Below are positions 11,219 to 21,480 of a stretch of 64,000 nucleotides of DNA, piece by piece. The notes under the pieces were generated by a model that was not told the origin of the DNA, searched no databases, and saw only the letters and a program-made list of their open reading frames with translations. Position 1 is the first letter of the stretch. Each line of letters begins with the position of its first letter. Where the stretch lies: contig JASXTE010000009.1 in assembly GCA_030280995.1 (NCBI GenBank), positions 3,385,001 to 3,449,000 of the forward strand, read 5' to 3'. Origin of the DNA: Hemileia vastatrix (lineage: Eukaryota; Basidiomycota; Pucciniomycetes; Pucciniales; Zaghouaniaceae). The translations under genes and the position numbers were made by a program.

Positions 11219-12446
11219 GCTCCTGCAACACAATGAAAAATTTAAAAAAAAACAATTAATAATAATAATAAAACAATAATAAAAATAATTTCAGAATTTT
11301 TTTTTTAATTGGTATCCCCCAGCCAATTGATGAGCTGATCCCCTGATACCTTGCCTACATCCAAGTGCACCTTGATGTGGATACACCTTAAATAATTTTT
11401 AACTGGTTTGAAATAAAATAAATGAGTAAAAATTGAAGTAAATAATAATAAATAAATAAATAAGATAAAAAAATGATTAACTGATAAATAAATAAACAAA
11501 TAGAAATAGCATTGACAGGACAATTGATGAGCCTTTCCCCACCATTTCTTTCCCACATCCAGGTGGCCCTGATGTGGTAACACCCTATATTTTTGATTTT
11601 ATAATTTTAAACAACCCCCATAAAAAATTAAAAGAAAAAAAGAAAAAAAAAAGAAAATAATCTAAAACTACTATCTAGCAAAAACATAACTACAAAATTA
11701 AAGACAGTCCAGCTATATAGATGGTCCAGATTCAGAGAAGGTCCAGTAAGAGTAAGTCCCGTCCATAGAGATGATCACAGGGTGGGCTCCCTCCAATAAG
11801 AAAAAATAATGGGAGACCACCAATGATTCGCCACCAATCCAAAAGCACCAAAAGACATCCAAGGCAATCCACTTTAAAGTTATAGAGGACTAAAAGCCAG
11901 GATCACAAAAAAACAACACTAGAATTCAACTAGAAAAAAATCAAAGGCTTGAAACAGACATTCTGGGGTAACTGTTCTACAGAGCAGCCAGCTCATCAGT
12001 TACCCCCACACTTGCCAAAATAAAATCTATAAGCCCCCCCTGGGTACCTTCTAACAAAAAAACACAATATCCAACACAATAACCAAAACCAATAAGAGTG
12101 AAGAGTCTGGCACTTGAAGACCAAAGGAATTTCCAGCTTAAAGTCATAGAGGACTAAAACCTGTGAAAAGAAACCAATACTAGGGTTCAACCAAATTAAG
12201 AGAAAGGGATGGAAACAGACAATCTGGGGTAACTGTTCTACAGAGCAGCCAGCCCATCAGTTACCCCTACACTTGCCAAGATCAAATCTAGAAGCCCCAC
12301 CCATGGGTACCTTCTAACAAAAGTTTCCAACACAAAGGTTTCTCTGAAACACCAAAATCCAAAATTTAAAGAATGTTCCATAGTTAATCCTCATTGAGGA
12401 TTCAATCTTCTTCATTTCATGTTCCTCTGGGATAAAATCTCTTCAC
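11219..12446. other. non-coding block between accessory gene b and integrase
   Basis: No gene is seen. The block contains simple AT-rich tracts (11240-11500) and two near-identical hairpins, GGGGTAACTG at 11965-11974 with its complement at 11997-12006, and the same at 12226-12235 with 12258-12267. Each is followed by a CACTTGCC-containing, CCCC-rich stretch. The two copies indicate a tandem duplication of about 261 bp. Confidence 0.6.
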
Positions 12447-13866
12447 CTAATCTGCAGCCACTCTGTTCTTTAAGACTTCATCATCCAACTCTTCCAAAAC
12501 ATAAGAACCTCCAGACACCTGAGATCTGACTCTGTAAGGTCCATTCCATCTGTCAGCAAACATCTTTCCCCACTGACCCTCCAAACTTCTATTATAAACC
12601 AAAACCAAACAACCAGGTTTCAAGGGATTCCTGAGTCTATGAGCCAACTTTTTGTCCCAGTATCCGACTGATTGATTTCTTATCTTCATCATTCTAGAGT
12701 ATTCCTTCTCCTGAAATTCCTCTCTACATTCCAAAGGTTGCATCTTGGCACAGAGCAAATCTTCTGTTGAGTTCCCATCATCCCAATCAATTCCAAGATA
12801 AGATACAGCTTCTAAGTCCACTGGTAGAACCGCTTTCTGACAAAACATTAATTCATAAGGAGAAGAGACAGTTGTCCTCTTCACAGTGACTCTATCAGCA
12901 AATAACACCAAAGGTAAATAATGCCTCTACTTTTCAGCACTATCTCCACACATCTTCACCAAAGAATTCTTGATAACTTGATGGCTTCTTTCAACCATGC
13001 CTTCAGCTTCAGGATACTAAGGTGTAGCCACCCTGACTTGGGAACCAATACTTTCCACAGCTTCTTTGAATTCAGCTCCAAACTCTGGCCCTCCGTCAAC
13101 AGTCACCAACTTCATCAAACCATACCTAAATACCCATTCTTTCTTCAAACACTCTGCCACATTCTTGGAAGTCAAACTAACCAGAGGTGCTGCCTCCACT
13201 CAGCCAGACAAATCATCCATGGAAACAATCAAGTATTTATACCTGCCCTCTTTAATATGGACAGCATCCTAACTAACTCTTCAAAACAAAGTTGATTTGC
13301 CAGTAGCACGTCCAACCTCTTTAGGTTTCAAGTGACTTCTTCTTTTACATTCTTCAGAAGATTGAACCCAACCCTGCACTGCCAATTTCATACCTGGCCA
13401 CCAAAATCTATCTGCTACTCTTTGATAAGTCTCCCCAAAGCCTCTATGACCAAGGTCTTCATGCAAAGACTTCAACACAACTTCTTGACCCTACTTCCGA
13501 TTCTCCACAACTTGAGGATTAGGATGTCTCCTTCTCATCAGCCTTCTTCCTGAAACATAGAAGCCAGGACTCTTCTTGATTGCCAACCAAGTATCATTAT
13601 CACAACTATCTGGCCTCTCCAAGGTCAACAGATACTCCACCATAATAAAATAAAACCCAGACTCACCCCAGGTCTCATCTTCAAAATCCAACAAAACAAC
13701 ATCCAAGGGTACAACCCTATCATCAACATCACCAGTGTAAACATGAGCCAATTTACCAGCCCAACCAGGACACCAATATTTAAATTTTGGCACATCCTTC
13801 TTCTTCCACTGAATTTTATGAGAATCCAGTTCACTAAAAAAGACACCATTCTCCAACTTTGAGCTG
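12447..13866 (-). pseudogene. Ty3 integrase remnant (element B)
   Basis: This is the integrase part of the family-1 pol, which would insert the cDNA into the genome. Pieces in order from the right are a linker with GVFFSELDSHKIQW (13850), a zinc-binding N-terminal region with LHEDLGHRGFGETYQRVADR and a weakened Cys pair (SSEEC) at 13478-13281, a catalytic core piece with TVDGGPEFGAEFKEAVESIG (13199-13017), and a C-terminal part with ELMFCQKAVLPVDLEAVSYL and ADRWNGPYRVRSQVSGGSYV ending at 12447. Frame changes occur between the pieces, so it is non-functional. Its upstream half continues at 19995, across copia element D. Confidence 0.75.
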
Positions 13867-13871
13867 TCCCA

Positions 13872-14472
13872 TGTTAAGACAATAGAAGCTAATCTCACAT
13901 TTATCCACGTGGCATCTCAATTTCAAGATAACTTAGAACTTGACAATACAAAATCACAAGAAGGGACTGATATTGAATAATATTCTCTCATGGATTACAA
14001 TGAAGATAAGCACATAAAGAAGATAAGTGACATTATAGATAAAAAGGTAAAAGTATTAAGGTGGCAATGGAAGATAAAAACTAAGCACTATACATTAAGA
14101 AAAGCAATAAAAGCTATACATAAGAAAAGGAAGAAAACTATTAACCTTGCATATTATCATAAAAAATTTATATTTAAAAGTAAAAAGATAAATAAGCGCA
14201 AAGCTATAGATGTAGGAAAGTTAAATGTAAAAAGGGTAAAAGGTATAGATACTATGTGGAACAGTTTAAATCCAAAAGCGCTTAATTGCTATTTAAAATG
14301 TTGTAAGGGAAAAGGGCATCATGAGTAATTTTACTCAAAGATATATAAGTACACATGATCTTGTAAAGTAGTCAGTTAGTAAGAATATTTTTGTGAATAA
14401 TTATTTATTGAAATCTGTTTATATTTGAAGTAATAAATTAACAATCTTTAAGATTAAATCATCAATTTAATA
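13872..14472 (+). repeat. 5' LTR of copia element D
   Basis: The LTR is 601 bp, from TGTTAAGACAATAG to ATCAATTTAATA. Its length and ends agree exactly with the 3' LTR and with the solo LTR once the insertion in the latter is subtracted. Confidence 0.88.
13990..14328 (+). CDS. LTR-embedded Lys-rich ORF (5' LTR copy)
   Basis: A 112-residue frame lies wholly inside the LTR, beginning MDYNEDKHIKKISDIIDKKV. It is strongly basic (many Lys), with aromatic residues and a Cys pair near the end (LKCCKGKGHH). The same frame exists in the 3' LTR (from about 19512) and in the inverted solo LTR on the minus strand near 16380-16043. No known family is recognised. It may be a real LTR-encoded protein or simply a long open stretch in AT-rich sequence. 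Its persistence in three copies is the only support for coding. Confidence 0.35.
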   Translation: MDYNEDKHIKKISDIIDKKVKVLRWQWKIKTKHYTLRKAIKAIHKKRKKTINLAYYHKKFIFKSKKINKRKAIDVGKLNVKRVKGIDTMWNSLNPKALNCYLKCCKGKGHHE

Positions 14473-14639
14473 AATTATCAGTACTGACAAATCATATCAG
14501 TCTTTAAAATCACTTGTTGCATCATCCAAACAATATGTATGAATCCAACAACAATAATAATGGGAAAAACCCCGTTGTCTTTTAAATGAAAGTAATTACT
14601 TTGTGTGTTCCACCATCATGGAGGCCGATCTAGATAATG

Positions 14640-15902
14640 TAAAATGTTTAGAGTATGTACCGGAAAGTCAACTGAAAAAGTAGAGGATTGAAAAAGAAAG
14701 GCCTACAACTTGATAACTCAAATCCTCAACAATGACCACATCCCCATGATTTCCAGCAAGTTGTTTGGAGAAAATAAAGGTGATGGGAAAATGGCTTGGG
14801 ATTTATTGAAAGAGAAATATTCCGGAGAAGATGCGCAGGGAAGAAGGATGGCTTTCACTGAATTGTTGGGAATAGAATTCACATATGTTAATCAATTTTT
14901 TAAGAGGTAAGAACAGTAAACAGCAAAATAAAACTCACTGATCTGAAGATTGATGATGAGGTGTTGTCATTACAAGTACTTCATAAAGTACCTAAGGAAT
15001 ACAAGTCGCTCATCAGGATACTCATACAAGGAAAAGAAGTATTAGGACTCAAGGAAGTATTAGAATTCCTTGAAAAGGATAGTAAGCAATTCGCGGCTAG
15101 GAAAGGAGAAAATGTTATGATGATGACTACTAAAGCCCCAAAGAGGAACATGAAGTGTTACAATTGCAGGATCATGGGGAACTCTGCTTGTGAGTGTAAG
15201 AAACCTTGGAGTAAGTATAAATTTGCGCCCCCAAAGAACGCCAATGTAGTTGAAGCCACAAACGAAGCTAAGGAGGGAAATAGTGTGGCATTACTTGGAA
15301 AGAGAATTATTAGTCATAAAGAGATTAGTGAAGAATGGCCAAACAAGAAACAAGAAATCAATTATGAGCTTGAGATTTTTGGAAAAGAGGAGAAGTTTCT
15401 CTATGGGGAGGACAATGGGAGCAATGTCCAGATTTATGTTGGTAACCAAGAGGTGCCAAAATTTTCATTTATAGGAACCGTTAAAGCTAACATATGTCCA
15501 ACCACCAGCGACGAGATATTTTTGGACTCAGGTGCCTCAGAACATATTTTTAACAAGAAGGAAGACTTTGTAAATTTTCAAGATTTTCAAGGTAGTGTAA
15601 ATATTGGGGAAGTTAGAAGAGCAGTAGATATAAGGGGAAAAGGGTACATAGTAGTATATAATTCTGATAAAGAAAAGATAGTGTTCAGAAATGCATATTA
15701 TATTCCTGATTTGCTGTACTGTTTAGTTTCACAAGTGTTGATATGGAATGGGGGAGCGCAAGTAGTAAAGACAGACAAAGAAAATTTCAAAGTAAGAAAA
15801 AACAATAAAATTGTAATGAGTGGTAAAATAAGAAACAACTTACCATTTTTACACCTGGACAGAGGAATGGTAAGAGCTCATGTATCAATAAGTAAACATA
15901 AT
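14640..15902 (+). pseudogene. copia gag and protease remnant (element D)
   Basis: The gag part shows the copia-typical WDLLKEKYSGEDAQGRRMAF (14795 onward) and a zinc knuckle CYNCRIMGNSACEC near 15160, in which the expected His is Asn. The protease follows with FLDSGASEHIF (about 15520), and then the start of the pre-integrase segment. At least one stop and one frame change lie near 14905-14960. The region ends at 15902, where an inverted LTR is inserted. Confidence 0.7.
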
Positions 15903-16712
15903 TATTAAATTGATGATTTAATCTTAAATATTGTTAATTTATTACTTCAAATATAAACAGATTTCAATAAATAATTATTCAAAAAAATATTCCTACTAAC
16001 TGACTACTTTACAAGATCATGTGTACTTATATATCTTTGAGTAAAATTGCTCATGATGCCCTTTTCCCTTACAACATTTTAAATAGCAATTAAGCGCTTT
16101 TGGATTTAAACTCTTCCACATAGTATCTATACCTTTTACCCTTTTTACATTTAACTTTCCTACATCTATAGCTTTGCGCTTATTTATCTTTTTACTTTTA
16201 AATATAAATTTTTTATGATAATATGCAAGGTTAATAGTTTTCTTCCATTTCTTATGTATAGCTTTTATTGCTTTTCTTAATGTATAGTGCTTAGTTTTTA
16301 TCTTCCATTGCCACCTTAATACTTTTACCTTTTTATCTATAATGTCACTTATCTTCTTTATGTGCTTATCTTCATTTTAATCCATGAGAGAATATTATAC
16401 AATATCAGTCCCTTCTTGTGAGTTTGTCACTACGCAATATAGTGGGTGGACTTGCTAGCAAGTCCTCAACCTGAACTCTACTTGAGCACCCACCTAAAAC
16501 TGTTCTGCTAAGTGGAGTTCATCCCTGATTGTATGGTTCCTTTATCAATAGCTCAATGTGTGTTCAATCTGTGGTGAGTTTGGGTCCAAGGTTGCGGACT
16601 TGCTAGCATGTCCGCCCCCCATATTGTGTGGTGTGTATTTTTGAGTTCTGAGTTATCTTGAGATTGAGATGCCACATGGATAAATGTGAGATAAGCTTTG
16701 TTTGTCTTAACA
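15903..16712 (-). repeat. inverted solo LTR of the D family, carrying a miniature element
   Basis: This is a reverse-orientation copy of the 601-bp LTR inserted into element D, flanked by a perfect 5-bp duplication, ATAAT (15898-15902 and 16713-16717). The span is 810 bp. Removing the 206-bp miniature element and one 3-bp duplication leaves exactly 601 bp. Confidence 0.88.
16428..16633. mobile_element. CACTA-type miniature element 1 (206 bp)
   Basis: Terminal inverted repeats start CACTACGCAATAT on the left and, inverted, CACCACACAATATGGGGGG on the right. Just inside the left end is the perfect palindrome GGACTTGCTAGCAAGTCC (16448-16465), nearly repeated at the right end. The target duplication is TGT (16425-16427 and 16634-16636). 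It has no coding capacity. Confidence 0.85.
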
Positions 16713-16717
16713 ATAAT

Positions 16718-17793
16718 AGATTAGGGAATCTGGGTGATGGCACAGGATGTGATAGCTGCAAGCAAGGAAAAAAGACAAGAAAATCATTCAAAACAGAGAG
16801 ATATAAGACAAACATACCAGGAGAAGAGTTAGAAGTGGATGTGATGGGACCAAAAACGCCAGTGTCCCTATGAAAATCAAGATATGCACTTACCATTGTT
16901 GACACAGAAACTAAATTCGTGTGGATAAGAATTCTCAAATATAAAAGTGAAAGTGAAAAGGAAATCAAAAGAGTGATACAGCTGTTACAGAGGCAGAAAG
17001 GAATAATAGTAAAAAGGCTAATCAGTGAAGGAGGGGGAGAGTCTATAGTAGAGAGCCTTAAAAAGTGGTTAAGAGAGCGAGGAATAACTCATGTAGTAAC
17101 TACACCGAATACACCACAAAATAACGGGTCAGCAGAAATAATGAATAGGACCATTATTGAGAAGGCAAGAACAATGATCATAGCAAAATACTTACCTAAG
17201 AGCTTTTGGGCAGAGGCAATGACAACTGCAGCCTACTTATATAATAGAACAGGCAATTTGGAGCCCTATAAAAATCTATGGAAAAAGAACCTAGAACAGA
17301 TAATATACGAGAGTTGGGTGAGGAGGTGTGGTACAGTATACATCATTATCAAAAAGTTGGAAAGATGGATCCAAGATGCAAGAAAGGAATTATAGTAGGA
17401 ATGGAAGAAAACCACAGTAGCGTATACAGAGTGTGGGACCAAGAAAAGGGAATCATACTAAGAACCAGGGATATAGTAGCAACTACGAAAATAAGAGAAA
17501 TGAATGAGGAGATACCAATGAGTAAAATTGAAGCAAGTATTGAAGATGAAGAAAGAGAAGTATCAGATGTGCCAGAAGAACAATTTAATCAAGAGGATGA
17601 AGAAATAGTGGAGGAAAGAAGATCAATAAGAATTAAGAAAAAACCAGAGAGATATGGAAACCTAAAAAATTACATAGCGGAGAAAGAAAAAGAAGCAGCA
17701 GAAGACAAGAATGAGGATGAAATGAATCTAGAAGCGATGGTAACGGAAACTTTTGTTAGGGAGAACATTATAATACCTGAAAGCTACCAATAG
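16718..17793 (+). pseudogene. copia integrase remnant (element D)
   Basis: The segment begins with the pre-integrase zinc region (GCDSCKQGKKTRKSFKTE near 16750). The catalytic core follows, with ISEGGGESIVESLKKWLRER (expected Asp changed to Glu) and TPQNNGSAEIMNRTI, which holds the third catalytic Glu. Next come AYLYNRTGNLEPYKNLW and the C-terminal region GIIVGMEENHSSVYRVWDQE, then an acidic linker up to 17793. Frame changes near 16875 and 17280 make it inactive. Confidence 0.75.
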
Positions 17794-19313
17794 GCAAGAG
17801 GATCCAAAGAATGGATAAGCTGGAAAAGGGCCATATTTGAAGAATATGACTCTATTCTGGAAAATGGAGTGTTTGAGATAATACCATAGAATAAAATTTA
17901 CAACAGTAAAACCACAATCATGACTAGGTGGGTACTCAATAAGAAATTTAATGCAGAAAGACAACTTGAACGATACAAAGCCAGATGTGTAGCAAGAGGT
18001 TTTAAACAAAAAGAGGGTATTGATTTTGAAGAGACCTTTTCACCAACTGGAAGATTAAATACAATGCGATTTCTACTCAATCATGCGGTAGTTACTAAAC
18101 AGAAGCCCAGACAAGCAGATTTTGTCACTTCATACCTAAATTTGAAACTAAGTGATGATGAAGCAGTATACATTAAAATACCAGAAGGTTTTTCAGAATG
18201 GCTGAGAGAAACAAAACAAGAAGCTTACAATAATGAATACAAAGAAGATTTAATAGAAAAACCGGATAATACATTATAAAACTTAAAAAGACACTCTATG
18301 GGCTAAAAAAAGCAGTGAGGGGGTGGTATTTAACCATGTCCGAGTGGTTCATTAGAAATAATTATAGAATTAGCGATGCAGACCCCTGCTTGTTTATCCA
18401 TATAAATAGAGACTTAGCTTTTGCTTGGGTAGATGATTTGATTTTAGTAGGACCTAACAGTGATGACATCATAAAGATATTAAAGGAAATTTTTAAAATA
18501 AAAGATCTTGGAATAGTACAACATGTGTTAGGAATAAAAGTAACTATAGAGCCAGGTAGGAATATCTTTCTTTCGCAAGAACATTACATTAAGAATTTGG
18601 TACAAGAGTATGGACTAGAGGATGCAAAACAAGCGGGACCCCGATGCAAGCTAAAATAAAAATTGAAAACTCAACTGATGAAGAACACAATAAGTTTAAA
18701 ATAGAAGGAAAAGATTATTGCTCAGCAATAGGATCACTTAACTATTTATCCCAATGCACACAACCGGATATTGTATACAGTGTAGGAATATTATCACAAC
18801 TCTTAGAAAAACCAAATCACACTCACTGGACAACTTTCAAGCGAGTATTAAGGTATTTAAAAGGAACAGAAAAATGAGGATTATACTACACTAATGACAG
18901 TAGCAAATTAAGAGTATTTGTAGATTCAGAATGGGCTAAAAATGAATAAAAGACAATCCACAAGTGGCCACGTGTTTATGGTAAATAATGGTACAGTCTC
19001 ATGGCGAAGTAAGATATTGGGGGCAATAAGCGCTTCATCTACAGAAGCAGAGTTCAGAGCCTATTCGGCAGCAGGACAGGAAGCAGTAGGGTGGCGGAAA
19101 ATGTTCATGGAGATAGGAGAAGAAATAAATCTACCTACATTAATTGAAATCAATAATCAAAGCACATTAAAAAAATCAAAAAATCTACTTTTCCACTCAA
19201 GAGACAAGCACATTAAAACTCATTATAATTGCATTACAGACCTAATTAAAAATAAAAAAATCATCATTGGATATATCCCAACAAACAAAATGTTAGCCAA
19301 TATTTTCACTTAA
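17794..19313 (+). pseudogene. copia reverse transcriptase and RNase H remnant (element D)
   Basis: The RT is recognised by RYKARCVARGFKQKEGIDFE and ETFSPTGRLNTMRFLL (17960-18075). The active site FAWVDDLILVG (about 18420) is a normal copia YVDD with the first residue changed to Trp. RNase H follows, with the typical SWRSKILGAISASSTEAEFR (about 19000) and RDKHIKTHYNCI. It ends at 19313, just before the polypurine run and the 3' LTR. Several stops and frame changes separate the pieces. Confidence 0.8.
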
Positions 19314-19393
19314 TTATTAGACTGTGTCAAACATTTCAAGTTTATGGAAAAAATGGGAATGAGGGATTATGAGATGACCAGTGGAAGGGGGTT

Positions 19394-19994
19394 TGTTAAG
19401 ACAATAGAAGCTAATCTGAAATTTATCCACATGGAATCTCAATATCAAGATAACTCAGAACTCGACAATATAAACTCACAAGAAGGGACTGAAAGTGAAT
19501 ATTATTCTCTCATGGATTACAATGAAGATAAGCACATAAAGAAGATAAGTGACATTATAGATAAAAAGGTAAAAGTATTAAGGTGGCAATGGAAGATAAA
19601 AAATAAGTACTATACATTAAGAAAAGCAATAAAAGCTATACATAAGAAAAGGAAGAAAACTATTAACCTTGCATATTATCATAACAAATTTATATTTAAA
19701 AGTGAAAAGATAAATAAGCGCAAAGCTTTAGATGTAGGAAAGTTAAATGTAAAAAGGGTAAAAGGTATAGATGCTATGTGGAATAGTTTAAATCCAAAAG
19801 CACTTAATTTCTATTTAAAATGTTGTAAGGGAAAAGCGCATCATGTGCACTTTTACTCAAAGATATATAAGTACACATGATATTGTAAAGTAGTCAGTTA
19901 GTAAGAATATTTTTGTGAATAATTATTTATTGAAATCTGTTTATATTTGAAGTAATAAATTGACAATCTTTAAGATTAAATCATCAATTTGATA
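19394..19994 (+). repeat. 3' LTR of copia element D
   Basis: The LTR is 601 bp, from TGTTAAGACAATAG to ATCAATTTGATA. It follows a polypurine run at 19383-19391 and is followed by the target duplication TCACA. Confidence 0.88.
19512..19880 (+). CDS. LTR-embedded Lys-rich ORF (3' LTR copy)
   Basis: This is the same LTR frame as at 13990, starting MDYNEDKHIKKISDIIDKKV, and it stays open to 19880. It also stays open upstream, through the LTR start into the end of pol (to about 19344), so in this copy it could be read as a pol extension. Compared with the 5' LTR copy there are about a dozen residue changes and no internal stop. No family is recognised. Confidence 0.35.
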   Translation: MDYNEDKHIKKISDIIDKKVKVLRWQWKIKNKYYTLRKAIKAIHKKRKKTINLAYYHNKFIFKSEKINKRKALDVGKLNVKRVKGIDAMWNSLNPKALNFYLKCCKGKAHHVHFYSKIYKYT

Positions 19995-21480
19995 TCACAA
20001 ACAACAACTCCATCTTCATCAACAAAAACATTCTGATCACCAGAATCAAGATCAGATCCAGCCAGTTTAGCCTGTTGGGGGAGGTGAGAAAAATCTTCCG
20101 CACCCTTTGTGCTGGCCCTAACCACTGGAACATCTTCATCAAACTCTTCAGAATCAGAATCATCATCTCTAGGTTGCCAACTTGATAATCCATGAGGCAT
20201 CGTAAAAGTTTTGCCTGGTTTATGTACCAGGTCAAAAGAAAAATGTTGAATAAATTTCACCCACCTAATCATTGGAGCATGTATAGGACTAGGTGTATTG
20301 ATCATCTGAACCAAAGATTTTGCATCCACCTGCAGCTCAAAATGCTGCCCCCACAAAACAGTTTGTTGCTTCTTCAAAAATTTTGCTACACCACACAATT
20401 CCTACTTAGGCTGAGAATACCTAGATTCCACCTCATTAAACACCACAGAATCATACCTTACTGGTCTAACCCTCCCAGTTTTATCTTCCTGAGACAAAAC
20501 AGCACCAGCAACAATATAGATTTAGTCCACTGCCAGATAAATTTTTCAGGCATCAACACCATAATCCAATTTTTGAAGGACAATATCTTCACCAACCAAC
20601 TTCTTCAACTTCTAAAAACCCTCTTCACGCTCTTTAGTCCATTCCCAATCTGCATCTTTCCTGGTCAGCCTCCTTAAAGGTAAAGCCAACAAAAACAAAT
20701 CCTGACATATACACACACACCCAAAAATCCCCTGACTTCAGTAGTATTTTTAGGCCTTGGCCATGACTGAATTTTATTAATATTTTTCTTTGCCATAATC
20801 CTTCCTTCTTTACATACCACATGACTCAGAATTTCCAAAGCAGGAACACAACAACAGAATTTTGACCCAGAAATGGTCAAACCAGCCTCTTGAATCCTAA
20901 AAAACACTCTCTCTAGTGTTATTGCATATTCCCAAACAAACCTCCTTATACCAGAATTCTCTTTCAGCACCTCATTAACATAATAAGTAGATGGTCCTTT
21001 AATTCCATCATCATCAATAAAAATAACAGCATGAGTAGGGACTTCATCCTGAAAAATCCAAGCCATCTGTGCTTGATAAACTGCCACTGAATTATTTGCT
21101 CCTTGAGGAAAACTAGTGAGCTGAAATCTTCCCAAAGGAGTCTCAAAAGTTGTGAGAGGCCTTGAATCTGTATGAAGTTCTCTCTCATCATAACCACCCA
21201 TAATATCACCCAATCCATATCACACCCTTACAGCAAAAGCTTCAACAAAATCCTCTGCACTTGGTGGCATACCAGCATCCTTGATTGTGATTCAATTCAA
21301 GGCTCTAAGATCATGAACCACCCTCAACTTTCCATCCTGCTTCTTTACACAGAAAACCGGACTTGAGTAGCTGGATGTTGATTGTTTGTATAACCCAGTC
21401 CTGACTCTTTCCCTAACAATCTCCATAAAATCCTCTCTGATAGCAGCTGGAATCGGAATAGGTCTATTTGCCAAGGTTCA
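19995..21480 (-). pseudogene. Ty3 reverse transcriptase and RNase H remnant (element B)
   Basis: The RT starts at about 21474 with RPIPIPAAIREDFMEIVRER and SSPVFCVKKQDGKLRVVHDL. It continues at 21213 with GDIMGGYDERELHTDSRPLT and FETPLGRFQLTSFPQGANNS. The active-site position reads VIFIDDDG (the YxDD box as FIDD), and the thumb contains LTISGSKFCC. RNase H follows at 20398 with HFELQVDAKSLVQMINT and VHKPGKTFTMPHGLS. The frame is broken between about 21292 and 21213 and again after 20674. The 3' continuation (integrase) lies beyond element D at 13866. Confidence 0.78.

Larger units (their letters stand above)
13872..19994 (+). mobile_element. Ty1/copia element D nested in element B
   Basis: This is a plus-strand copia-type element with two 601-bp LTRs (13872-14472 and 19394-19994). 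A near-perfect 5-bp target duplication flanks it, TCCCA at 13867-13871 and TCACA at 19995-19999. Element F preserves the uninterrupted target, with TCCCA at the corresponding site. The order gag, protease, integrase, RT, RNase H is typical of copia. A polypurine run, GGAAGGGGG, lies at 19383-19391 just before the 3' LTR. All coding parts are broken, and an inverted solo LTR sits between protease and integrase. Confidence 0.88.
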
